Positions 43,648-53,500 of a stretch of 64,000 nt of DNA are shown piece after piece. How positions within the stretch are numbered: position 1 is the first letter of the stretch; each line of letters starts with the position of its first letter. This DNA comes from JBOZRQ01 sp050789255 (GTDB lineage Bacteria; Bacillota; Sulfobacillia; Symbiobacteriales; Symbiobacteriaceae): the NCBI GenBank assembly GCA_050789255.1, contig JBOZRQ010000016.1:41795-105794 (forward strand). Direction: 5' to 3'. The notes under the pieces are model-generated. The model worked only from the letters and a program-made list of their open reading frames with translations. It searched no databases and was not told the DNA's origin. Position numbers and translations under genes: made by a program.

Positions 43648-46600
43648 ATGCTTGACCGATGGGGCGTGGCAGCAGTGACTCAGTCACAGACCGGAACCGA
43701 GGGCCAGCCGACCCCGATCTCCTACCCCAAACTGTCGCTGCCCGAAGGTGGCGGGGCCCGGAGTTATGGTGAGACCTTCCAACCGAATGCGTTCACTGGA
43801 ACGGCGTCATTCGGCGTGCCCGTCTATCTCTCCCCGGCGCGCGGGCAGACCCCGCAGCTTTCGCTCCGCTATCAGAGCGGGGGCGGCAACAGCCCTTTCG
43901 GTCTCGGCTTTTCCCTGGACCTGCCTGTCATCTCCCGGCGCACAGACAAGGGGATCCCGCAGTACGACGGCACCGATCTCCTTCTGTACAACGGCGGGCA
44001 GCCCATGGTCCCGCGGTACCGCCGGGACGGAGACCGCTGGGTGGCCGATCGGCGCATTGTGAATCTGGGCGCCGACTCCTGTGAAGTGGTGGCCTTCCGC
44101 CCACGGGTGGAGGGTGCGTTCGACCGGATCGAGCAGTGGACGAGTCTGACCACCGGGTCCACCTTCTGGCAGGTAACCGACCGCAGCGGCACCAGATCTG
44201 TCTTTGGTCGCAGTGAGACGGCGCGGATCGCCGATCCGGACAACCCGCTGCGCGTCTATCAGTGGCTGATCGAGGAGACGGTCGATGCGCACGGCAACCG
44301 GGTTCGCTATCACTACAAGCAGGAGAACGACGAAAACGTCCCGCCTGTGATCTACGCGCAGAACAGGAGCAACGCCAACCGCTATATTGAGCAGATCCAG
44401 TACGGCAATTACCGGGACGCAAACGGTGAGGAGCAGTTTGCCTTTGCGGTGCTCTTCGACTACGGGGAGTACGATCTGCCTGCGCTGAAGCCGGTTCGTC
44501 CCTGGGCTGTGCGGCAGGACCCGTTCTCCACCTACAGGCCGGGGTTCGAGGTGAGGACCCAGCGCCTGTGCCGCCATATTCTGCTGGTCCACCACCTGCC
44601 AGACGAACTGGGCGCCCCCGAAAGCCTGGTCAACGTGATGAAACTGACCTACCGGGAAAGCCCCGAGGTATCGGTTCTCGCTGGGGTTCAGCGGATCGGG
44701 TACAGCGCCCAGCCAGACGGCACCTACCTGACCCAGGCGCTCCCACAACTGGAGATGGCGTATGAAGAGTGGAACCCGCAGGAGCATAGCTGGCAGTCGC
44801 TCACCCTCGGTGGGGGCGAGACGGTGCAGGGGCTCCCCGGGCAGAACGGCTACCAAATGATCGACCTGTACGGCGACGGTCTGCCGGGCCTTCTCCTTAC
44901 CGGCGGCGCCACGCTTCTGTACTGGCCGCCGCTTGGCGACGGTCGCTACGCACAGCCGCGGGAACTGCCCCACTTCCCGGCGGAACATCAGCTGTCGGAG
45001 CGCCGCCACAGCCTGTTGGACGTGGACGGAAACGGGCGCATGAGCCTGGTCGTCGGCGAGGCTGCGCGCGGCGGGTACTATCCGAACAACAACGACGGCA
45101 GGTGGGACTCCTACCGGGAGTTCCCCTCTTACGCGCCCGAGTTCAGCGATCCTGCAGCGGCGCTGGTCGATCTGTCCGGCTCCGGACGGGCCGGCATCCT
45201 CACGGGCGACGGCGCCAATCTGCGGTACTACCGCTCGCTGGGCGGAGCCGGATTCGCCGCCCCCTCCACCATTCCCGCCTCGGGCGCCCCAGGTCCCACG
45301 CCGCCGGAGCGTCTCGTCCACCTGGCCTTTGCCGACATGTTCGGCGATGGGCTATCGCATCGCGTCTGCATCGCAGACGGCAGCGTCACGGTCTGGCCCT
45401 CCCTCGGAAACGGGCGGTTCGGACCCCGGGTGCAGATGGCGCATGCGCCTGCCTTCGGACCCGGCCTGAGTGCGGATCGCATCTTCCTGGCGGACGTGAC
45501 GGGCTCGGGCACCGCCGACCTGATCTTCCTGTACGCCGACCACTGCGATCTCTTTTGCAACCTGTCGGGCAACAGCTTTGCCCCTGCGCAGAGCTTTTCG
45601 ATCCCGGAGGGCTTCGACGACCTCGACCAGGCGCAAATGGCCGACGTGCTCGGCATCGGATTGGCCGGGCTGGTGATCAGCAAGGCGCAGCCCCTGGTCC
45701 GGCATCTGTTCCTGAACTTCAGCGGGCGCCGCCGCCCCTACCTGCTCACCGGCTACTCGAACGGCATGGGTCAGCATACGCAGATCAGCTACCGCAGCTC
45801 AACCGAGTACTTTCTCAAGGACAGCGCCGCTGGCCGGCCGTGGCTGACCAGCCTCCCCTTTCCGGTCCAGGTCGTCTCCCAGGTGCAGACCGACGACCCG
45901 ATCTCGGGATCAAAAACGGTCAGGGTATTCCAATACAGCCACGGCTACTACGACCCGGTGGAACGGCAGTTCCTCGGCTTCGGCAGCGTGCAGTGGCAGG
46001 ATACGCGCGCGTTTTCGGTCTCGGCGTGGCACTTCCCGGATCGGGCGCCCCTCGCCGAAGAGCCGGCGGTCGAGCCGCTCCTGACCAGGGCCTGGAACCA
46101 TACCGGCGCCTACGCCGACAGCGCCGTCTCCCGGCAGATGGCCGGCGAGTACTTCCACGGCGACCCATACGCCCTGCAACTGCCCGACAGCGTTCTAACG
46201 GCGGAAATCCTGGCAGCCAGTGCCGATACCATCCGGCAGGCCGTCCGCGCCCTGGCGGACCATCGCCTCCATACGGAGGAGTACGCACTCTCCGCCGACG
46301 GGGCGCCCCAGCCCGTCCCCCTGCGCATCACCGAGGCGACCTACCTCGTCCAGATGCTGCAGCCCTGCCTGGACGGGCACGACGCCGTCTTCCTCGTCAC
46401 CGAATGGGAGGGAGCCACCAGCGAGTACGACGGCACGTCCGATGATCCCCGGATCGCACACCGCCTGACGCTGCAGACCGACCCGTACGGCAACGCCCTC
46501 CGGAAAGCGTCAGTCGCCTACCCGCGCCGTCGGCGGCCGGACGTGCCGCTCCCCGGGCAGACCGAACTAGCCGTCACGGTGGAGCTGGACAGTTATATCA

Positions 46601-49600
46601 ACCGCGATGGAGATGCCGGGTTCTATCTGATCGGGATTCCCTGTGAGCAGCGTAAGTTTGAACTGTCAGGACTGGCGCCTGGCGGCAGTGCGCGGTACTT
46701 CACGTGGTCAGCGCTTCAAAGCCAGGTCGACGATGCGCTTCAGAACCAGGTACCGTACGGCCACCCCTTCGCACCGAACGGTCAGGAGTCACGCCTGTAC
46801 GGCTGGACGCAGGACTACTTCTGGAATGAGGCGCTCACCGAACCGCTGCCGCTGGGATGGTGCACGGCCGCCGCGCTGCTCCACCACAGGCAGCAGGCCG
46901 TATTCTCGGCGTACCTGCTCGACTCGGTCTTCGGGGATAAGGTCACCCCTGACCTGCTCACCGCAGACGGCGGATACCGGCAGGCGGACGGCTATTGGTG
47001 GAACGACGGGCTCACCCAGTTCTACCTGGACGCCGGCGGCTACTTCCAGCCGACTGCCGTGCAGGATCCGTTCGGGAACCGCACGGTGTACGCCTACGAC
47101 CCCTACCTGTTTGAGCTTGCGCGGGTGACCGACTGCCTGGGTCGGGTCACCACCCTGGAGACGGACTACCGGGCGATGCAGCCCCGCTCGATCACCGATC
47201 ACAACCAGAATCTCTCCGAGGCGCTCTACGATCCGCTGCTGGAGGTGATGGTCACCTCCATACACGGTGTGAAAGATGGCAAGCCGGTCGGCAACGCGCC
47301 GCTTTCGGCCTACCAGATCGTGCCCGATCCCACCTCAGCGGCGGTGCTGGCAGATCCGGCCCGCTTCCTGCAGGGGGCTGGCAGCTACTTCTTCTACGAT
47401 CTGCGTGCACAGGCAGAGAGGCCGCCGCTGACGATCCTGCTGCAGGCGCACCGGTGGGCCGCTGAAGAGCCGCCGGGTGATGCCGCTCCGATCGGGTGCG
47501 CCGTCACCTACTTTGACGCCTCCGCCCGCACCCTCTGCAAGAAGACCCTCATCACAGAAGATACCTGGCTGACCGTCGATCGCACCGCCTATGACAACAA
47601 GGGCAACCCCGTCCGGCGCTACCTGCCCTACGAAACCCCGTCGGCCGCCTGGGATCCCAATCCGTCGGCGCCGTGTACGGTCTACCGCTACGACGCGCTG
47701 AACCGAGAGGTGCAGCTTGAGACGCCCAAGGGATTCTTGACCCGCACGGTCTACAGCCCCTGGAGCCGGGTCGTGTTTGACCAGGACGACACCGTGCTCG
47801 ATTCCCCCTATTACCAGGCACATATTCACGACCCGAATCTGCCACCGGCGGAGCGGGCGGCATTGGAGATGGCCGCCGGCTTTGCGGATACCCCGACCAC
47901 AACCGCCCTGGACACCTGTGGCCGGGACATTCAGGTCACCCAAGTCAACATCGTCCAGACAAACGGCTCCGCCCGGCGTGAAGATCTGCCTACCTACACA
48001 TGGCTCGATGTGTTGGGCAACGCGCTGCGGGCCGCAAATCCGCGCTTTTATAACAGCGCCGACCCGGATAAGCCCTCCTATTACGACTTCATCGCGGCCT
48101 ACGACATGGCATCCCGGCGCATCTCCTGGCGCAGCGCAGACGCCGGCAACCAACCGATCACGGGACCGGAGAGCGGGGTGCCGCTGCTGTCCCTGTCCGA
48201 CGTAACAGACAAGCCGATCCATGTCTGGGACCAGCGGGGTTATCATGTGGCGATGTACCATGACGCGCTGCGCCGGCTCATCCGGGTGCATGCGGCCGGC
48301 GACGGTCTGGATCAGGATACCGAACGGATCACCTATGGTGACGATCCGAACGTCAACACGGTCGATCGGGTCGTGCTGCACCGTGACCAGGCGGGGGAGG
48401 TCTCCACAGCCGCCTACAACCTGATCGGCAAGCCGGTCCGACAGACCTGCCGCCTCCGCCAGGGCTACAAGGAGGAGGTCAACTGGAACGATCCTGACAA
48501 GGTGGCCCTCGGCGAGGCGTGGCACCTGGAGCAGACCTATGACGCCGCCGGCCTTCTCCAAGAGGAGACGAACGCCGACGGCAGCCGCACCCGTTACACC
48601 CACTACCGCAACGGCTGGGTCGGGACGGTCTCGCTCCGCTTCCCGGGCCGCGATGATCCCCAGTCTGTGGTCGAAAGCGCCGTCTATCATCCTTCCGGGG
48701 CGCCGCTCACCACCCGCCTTGCCAACGGTGTCACCACGCACAACACATTCGATGCGAAGGATTATCGCCTGGTGAGCACCGTCTCCCGCCGGGAGACGGA
48801 CGGTCGCACCCTGCAGGACCTGCGCTACACCTATGACCCCGTGGGGAACGTCACCCATCTGGACGATGGTACCCAGCAGACGGTCTTCTTCCGGCAGGGC
48901 CAGGTGGATCCGGGCTCCGCTTACACCTATGACGCCATCTACCGGCTCCGTGCGGCCACGGGGCGCCATCAGGTCTCGGCCACCGATCCAAGTCAACTGG
49001 AGCGTTACACTCGCCGGTACGGCTACGACCCGTCAGGCAACCTCCTGGAGATCGCGCAAACCTCCACAGCGAGCTGGGTGCGCAAGTTGCGGGTCGCCGA
49101 CTTCGCCGACCACGCCGTACCGGAAGAGATTGCCGACCCGTCCGCTTGCTTCGATGCCGCGGGCAACCTGATCACCCTCGAACACCTCCGCACCATCACC
49201 TACGACTACCGCAACCAGATGAGCAGCGCGACCGTGATCGAGCGTGGGGGCGGGCAGGACGACGGTGCGTACTTTGTCTACGACTCCACTCGGCAACGCG
49301 CCCGGAAGGTCGCGGAGCAGATGGGCGCCGGCGGCGCCACCACCCGCATCACCGACACGAAGTACATCGGAAACCTGGTGGTGAGCGACACCGCCACAGC
49401 CGGGGGCCCCGCAGCCAGGGAGACCACCCTGCGCGTCATGCTGGGAGAGCGCTGCGTCATGCTCGCCTGCACACCCGACTCGCCGGGCGCCCGCCTCTAT
49501 CGCTATCAACTGGACGACCGCCTCGGCTCCGTCACCCTGGAAGTGAACGAGTCCGCCGAGATCATCACGTATGAGGAGTACTACCCGTTCGGCGGCACCG

Positions 49601-50499
49601 CCATGGTCGGCGGCGTGAACGCATCCGAAGTGGACCGCAAGCGCTACCGGTATTCCGGCAAGGAGCTCGACAGGGTGACCGGCCTCTATTACTACGGCGT
49701 CCGCTACTACATTCCCTGGCTCGGCCGGTGGACCACGGCGGACCCGGCCGAGACGGTGGACGGGCTCAACCTGTTCCGGTTCGTCCGCAACAACCCGGTC
49801 ACGCTGCACGACCCGAAGGGCGAATACCCGCCAGACGGTGAGGACAAGCAGCAGAAAAAGAGCGGTTTCAACTACTACTCCCTGATGGCCGGCATCAAAC
49901 AGGTCAACAAGGGTGGTCTGGTCATCAACTCAGTGTCGGATGCGGTCTTTAAGTTTGCCGAACTGCGCTACCATGAGTTCTTCCATCACGACACGCCGAC
50001 CTCACGCCTGTACTCCGGGCTCATGGTCTCCAAGATTGCGTTCGGGGCCAAGCTGGTCTCTTTCACTGGCGGCACCTACTCAATCCTGGGCATGTACAAA
50101 TCTGGCTGGCAGTCCTCCTACACGCCACAACTCTTCGCATCTGCACTGATGTTTCAGGAGATGCGGTGGCTCTACAAGTCGATCATCGCCAAGGACCTGC
50201 ACGGCGTGCACAAAGCGCACTTCCGGGCCGGCATGTACGGCGGCGTTGCGGACACGATCAAGGCGCTCACCGCCCTCTACGATCGCCAGTATAAGGACGC
50301 CTTCGGCTACTCGCTACTGGGGCTGGGGAACTTCACGACAACCCTCTCTCCCAAGCAGACCGAGTGGATCTACCAGCAGCTGCTCAAGAACAACAAGTTC
50401 AAACTCTCCCCCGCCACGTTGATGACATTTGCACGGTTCCACCCGGTCATGTTCCTGCTGGCCGGTGCGGCGGTGATGGCGCCCAAGGGCAAGCAGTAG
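43648..50499 (+). CDS. Fused TcB-TcC component of a Tc (toxin complex) toxin, SpvB/Rhs protein
   Basis: The 2283-residue protein begins with the SpvB/TcaC-type N-terminus (ISYPKLSLPEGGGARSYGET; TGTASFGVPVYLSPARGQTPQLSLRY). FG-GAP-like propeller blades follow at ~400-650 (LLDVDGNGRMSLVVGEA, IFLADVTGSGTADLIFLY), then the mid-TcdB region and a long run of Rhs/YD repeats (~1150-1900). An Rhs core (YRYSGKELDRVTGLYYYGVR, GRWTTADPAE, NLFRFVRNNPVTLHDPKG) ends near 2050. The final ~230 residues are a variable domain of the toxic-effector type. In Photorhabdus TcB and TcC are usually separate; here they are one chain. The B-C cocoon encloses the effector and docks on TcA. The start is tentative; GTGs at 43666 and 43675 are alternatives. 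Confidence 0.9.
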   Translation: MLDRWGVAAVTQSQTGTEGQPTPISYPKLSLPEGGGARSYGETFQPNAFTGTASFGVPVYLSPARGQTPQLSLRYQSGGGNSPFGLGFSLDLPVISRRTDKGIPQYDGTDLLLYNGGQPMVPRYRRDGDRWVADRRIVNLGADSCEVVAFRPRVEGAFDRIEQWTSLTTGSTFWQVTDRSGTRSVFGRSETARIADPDNPLRVYQWLIEETVDAHGNRVRYHYKQENDENVPPVIYAQNRSNANRYIEQIQYGNYRDANGEEQFAFAVLFDYGEYDLPALKPVRPWAVRQDPFSTYRPGFEVRTQRLCRHILLVHHLPDELGAPESLVNVMKLTYRESPEVSVLAGVQRIGYSAQPDGTYLTQALPQLEMAYEEWNPQEHSWQSLTLGGGETVQGLPGQNGYQMIDLYGDGLPGLLLTGGATLLYWPPLGDGRYAQPRELPHFPAEHQLSERRHSLLDVDGNGRMSLVVGEAARGGYYPNNNDGRWDSYREFPSYAPEFSDPAAALVDLSGSGRAGILTGDGANLRYYRSLGGAGFAAPSTIPASGAPGPTPPERLVHLAFADMFGDGLSHRVCIADGSVTVWPSLGNGRFGPRVQMAHAPAFGPGLSADRIFLADVTGSGTADLIFLYADHCDLFCNLSGNSFAPAQSFSIPEGFDDLDQAQMADVLGIGLAGLVISKAQPLVRHLFLNFSGRRRPYLLTGYSNGMGQHTQISYRSSTEYFLKDSAAGRPWLTSLPFPVQVVSQVQTDDPISGSKTVRVFQYSHGYYDPVERQFLGFGSVQWQDTRAFSVSAWHFPDRAPLAEEPAVEPLLTRAWNHTGAYADSAVSRQMAGEYFHGDPYALQLPDSVLTAEILAASADTIRQAVRALADHRLHTEEYALSADGAPQPVPLRITEATYLVQMLQPCLDGHDAVFLVTEWEGATSEYDGTSDDPRIAHRLTLQTDPYGNALRKASVAYPRRRRPDVPLPGQTELAVTVELDSYINRDGDAGFYLIGIPCEQRKFELSGLAPGGSARYFTWSALQSQVDDALQNQVPYGHPFAPNGQESRLYGWTQDYFWNEALTEPLPLGWCTAAALLHHRQQAVFSAYLLDSVFGDKVTPDLLTADGGYRQADGYWWNDGLTQFYLDAGGYFQPTAVQDPFGNRTVYAYDPYLFELARVTDCLGRVTTLETDYRAMQPRSITDHNQNLSEALYDPLLEVMVTSIHGVKDGKPVGNAPLSAYQIVPDPTSAAVLADPARFLQGAGSYFFYDLRAQAERPPLTILLQAHRWAAEEPPGDAAPIGCAVTYFDASARTLCKKTLITEDTWLTVDRTAYDNKGNPVRRYLPYETPSAAWDPNPSAPCTVYRYDALNREVQLETPKGFLTRTVYSPWSRVVFDQDDTVLDSPYYQAHIHDPNLPPAERAALEMAAGFADTPTTTALDTCGRDIQVTQVNIVQTNGSARREDLPTYTWLDVLGNALRAANPRFYNSADPDKPSYYDFIAAYDMASRRISWRSADAGNQPITGPESGVPLLSLSDVTDKPIHVWDQRGYHVAMYHDALRRLIRVHAAGDGLDQDTERITYGDDPNVNTVDRVVLHRDQAGEVSTAAYNLIGKPVRQTCRLRQGYKEEVNWNDPDKVALGEAWHLEQTYDAAGLLQEETNADGSRTRYTHYRNGWVGTVSLRFPGRDDPQSVVESAVYHPSGAPLTTRLANGVTTHNTFDAKDYRLVSTVSRRETDGRTLQDLRYTYDPVGNVTHLDDGTQQTVFFRQGQVDPGSAYTYDAIYRLRAATGRHQVSATDPSQLERYTRRYGYDPSGNLLEIAQTSTASWVRKLRVADFADHAVPEEIADPSACFDAAGNLITLEHLRTITYDYRNQMSSATVIERGGGQDDGAYFVYDSTRQRARKVAEQMGAGGATTRITDTKYIGNLVVSDTATAGGPAARETTLRVMLGERCVMLACTPDSPGARLYRYQLDDRLGSVTLEVNESAEIITYEEYYPFGGTAMVGGVNASEVDRKRYRYSGKELDRVTGLYYYGVRYYIPWLGRWTTADPAETVDGLNLFRFVRNNPVTLHDPKGEYPPDGEDKQQKKSGFNYYSLMAGIKQVNKGGLVINSVSDAVFKFAELRYHEFFHHDTPTSRLYSGLMVSKIAFGAKLVSFTGGTYSILGMYKSGWQSSYTPQLFASALMFQEMRWLYKSIIAKDLHGVHKAHFRAGMYGGVADTIKALTALYDRQYKDAFGYSLLGLGNFTTTLSPKQTEWIYQQLLKNNKFKLSPATLMTFARFHPVMFLLAGAAVMAPKGKQ

Positions 50500-50558
50500 T
50501 GACGACCCGACGGAGAACAGGGCGATCCAAGCGATTTCACGAGAGGGTGCATGCGACC

Positions 50559-53500
50559 ATGGCTGAAGTGCAGGGCGTTCGGAGCGTGTCCCAACTGCTG
50601 GACTTCCTCCACGACCAGGAGTTCGACTTGCTCGGCTTCGACTTTTTCAACCAGCAAGCGGTAAAGCAGTTGCGCTTCAAGTCGGTCGTCAGCGAGGAGC
50701 AGGCGCAGGCGATTCTCGCAGAGCTACAGGTGCACCAGCGGCTGCACCGCCTGCACGGCCGCAAGCCCGCGGGTGCGGAGGCCGGGACTGCCTACGAGGC
50801 GGCCGTCCACGGGCTGCTCTCCCGGGGCTACAGTTCGGCGCACCACATCACCACGGTGACCGAATCGGTCTTCGCCAGCCAGAATGCCGACCTGTACGGC
50901 GACGATCCGGAGAAAGCCCGGCAGGTCTACCGGCGGGCCGGCCAGATCAAGGCGCGGGTCAAGCACCTGGCGATGAATGTAAAGGACCTGGTGGCCTCCC
51001 GTTACAGCCGGGCTACGCTGGCGCATAACGCGGACCCCGAGCTGATCGACTACTTCGAGGGGATCCCGGACTACCAGTCGCTCTTCGGCAGCCTGGACTT
51101 CTGCGAATGCGAGCACTGCAAGTCGATCTTCGGGCCGGCGGCCTACTTCCTGGACATCATGCGGATCACGGACCGGTACATAACGGAGCCCAACTCCGCC
51201 AAGATTCCGGATGGGTTCAAGCTCGCGGACCGGCGCCCGGACCTCTTTTCCCGGGAGCTGACCTGCGACAACACCAACCGCCTGATTCCGTTCCTGCAGA
51301 TCGTCAACGAGGTGCTCGAAGCGAAGCTGAAGCTTGATCTGAAGAAGACCGACGTCCTCCCGCTGCTGGCGACCGCCACCTATCCGTTCAACCTGCCGGC
51401 GCAGATCCCCCTGGCACAGATTCGGCTCGCTCTCGACCGGCTGAACACGCCGCTCTGGTCGGTCTACAACACACTTCTGGAGCCGCAGCCCGACAAGCTG
51501 GGGTTTGCAAGCCTGGACGTGGCGCGGGAGTACCTGGGCCTCTCGCCCGAAGAGTACGCCCTTGTCACGACGCCCGACCCCGACAAGAACGGTGTCAGCC
51601 GGAGCTACGGCTACGACGACATCTCCCGCCACCTCCCCGCGGGCGGCCCCGGAACCCTAACGTTTACCGCCAACACCCGGCTGGCGTCGGGCGAAGGGGT
51701 CGACTTCACCAAGGTTCTGTCCGAACGGCAGCAGATTCGGGCGGCCGGCCAGGTGCGCACCGTCTTGAAGGTAGAGCCGACCACCATCACGGTGGATGTC
51801 GACTGGGGCGACCCGGGCAGCGCGGTACCCTACACGGTCTTTCCCGTGGAAGACCTGTCGGAGGTCCGTACCTTTGAATACCGGACGGCGTCCAGCCTCG
51901 ACGACCTGCAGGATCTCTTCGTCCAGGGTCTTAGCGCCCAGGAGCTGCGGGATGGCGTCGCTGACCAGCTCTTCATCAACCATACCGGCGAGGCTTTGCC
52001 CTACCTGCAGATCTCCTGGAGCAGCGGCGGCGACAAGGAAAACCCGGTCGCCCGCATCGAGGGGCTCTCGCTGGCACGGCTCGATCGCGTCAGCCGGTTC
52101 GTGCGGCTCTCTCGCCGCCTGACCATTCCGTTTGCCACGCTGGATTGGCTGATGCGCGCCACCTCCAACAGCGAGATGACCAAGGAGTTCATCCTCTCCC
52201 TCGCTGCCATCCGGCAGCTGGCCGACAAGACGGGTTTGTCGCTGGAAGAGATCGCCGCCTTCCTCTCGACCATCAAGAGCATCGGGCGCGGCAATGGCGA
52301 GGCGCCCGCCGATCTGTTCGACCGCACGTTCAACAATCCCGCGCTCCTCAAAGGGCGGAACCCGTATACCATCGCCACCCCGATCCCGTTTGACCCCAGC
52401 CGGCCGCTGGCCTGGCATGTGGGCGAGACGGCGGACAAGCCCTACGCCTCCGGCACGGCGCAGGGAGGCACCGCCGAGACGATCACCCTGGCCGCTGGCT
52501 CCAAGGGGTGCCCGGGGTTGAGCGTCACGATCAAGGCAGGCACAGGCAAGGGCCAGCAGCGCGTCATCCGGCAATATGATGCCGGCACCGGCATCGCGAC
52601 GATCTACGGCACGTGGGAGACCCTGCCTGACGCCACCTCCGAGTACGTGGTCTCGAATGCGCCGGATCTGACCGGTCGGCTCGCCGCCGCGCTCCAGCTC
52701 CGGCAGGCCGACTTGGATCCGGTGGGCGCCCGGCTGCAGCAGATTCTTCAATCCACCGAGCCGCTGCTGCTGAACCTGTCCAACCTGACCAGCCTGTACC
52801 GGATCGCCCGGATCCCAACGCTCTACCGGATGACGATCGACCAGTACTTCACGCTGCTGCGGCTGCTGTACGGCGCCACCCCCCGGGAGACCGCCGGGCT
52901 CGGCATGCTCCAGACGATCGTATCCACGTGCCTCTGGCTGAACCAGTCCGGGCTCACCGTCTATGAGTTGCTTTACATTCTGACCGGGGAGCGCACCCGC
53001 TTCCTGCGTCCTGCCTTCCGCAACGAAGACGTGCCGCCCTTTATCGCCACGTTGGCCAAGGAGGCCAAGTCCACGCTGCTGACCGCCGACCAGCTGATGG
53101 CCGCCGGCCTCGACGACGCGGGGGCCGCTTCGGCCTACGCCGCCCTCGTGGCGCAGGGGTTCGTGGGCGGTTCGGGCGTCGTCCTCCCCAATCAGGAGCG
53201 GTACCAGTCGGCCGCGGCTGGCTTTCCCGTAACCCAGACGTCCTTCGCCGCCGCCGGCATCATCACCGAGGAGGAGTCACGCGCGGCGTTTGCCCTGCTC
53301 ACGCTGCAGCACCCGCCGCTGATTCTGCCCACCGGCGACGGGAAGCAGGGCACGCTCTCCAGCGACTTCAGCGATCAGATGACGCTGGATTTCCTCTTCG
53401 TTGCCGACGCCAAGACCGACGCCAAACGTAAGCGCGTCAGCGACGTGCTGGGCGCCGTCCGGCGGCAGATCCGCTTCACACTCTTTGCGCCAGTCGTGCC

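Noticed and set aside
47335..48996. Leftward open frame of 553 codons inside the TcB-C gene
   Set aside because: It lies opposite continuous Rhs/YD repeats and shows no domain of its own.
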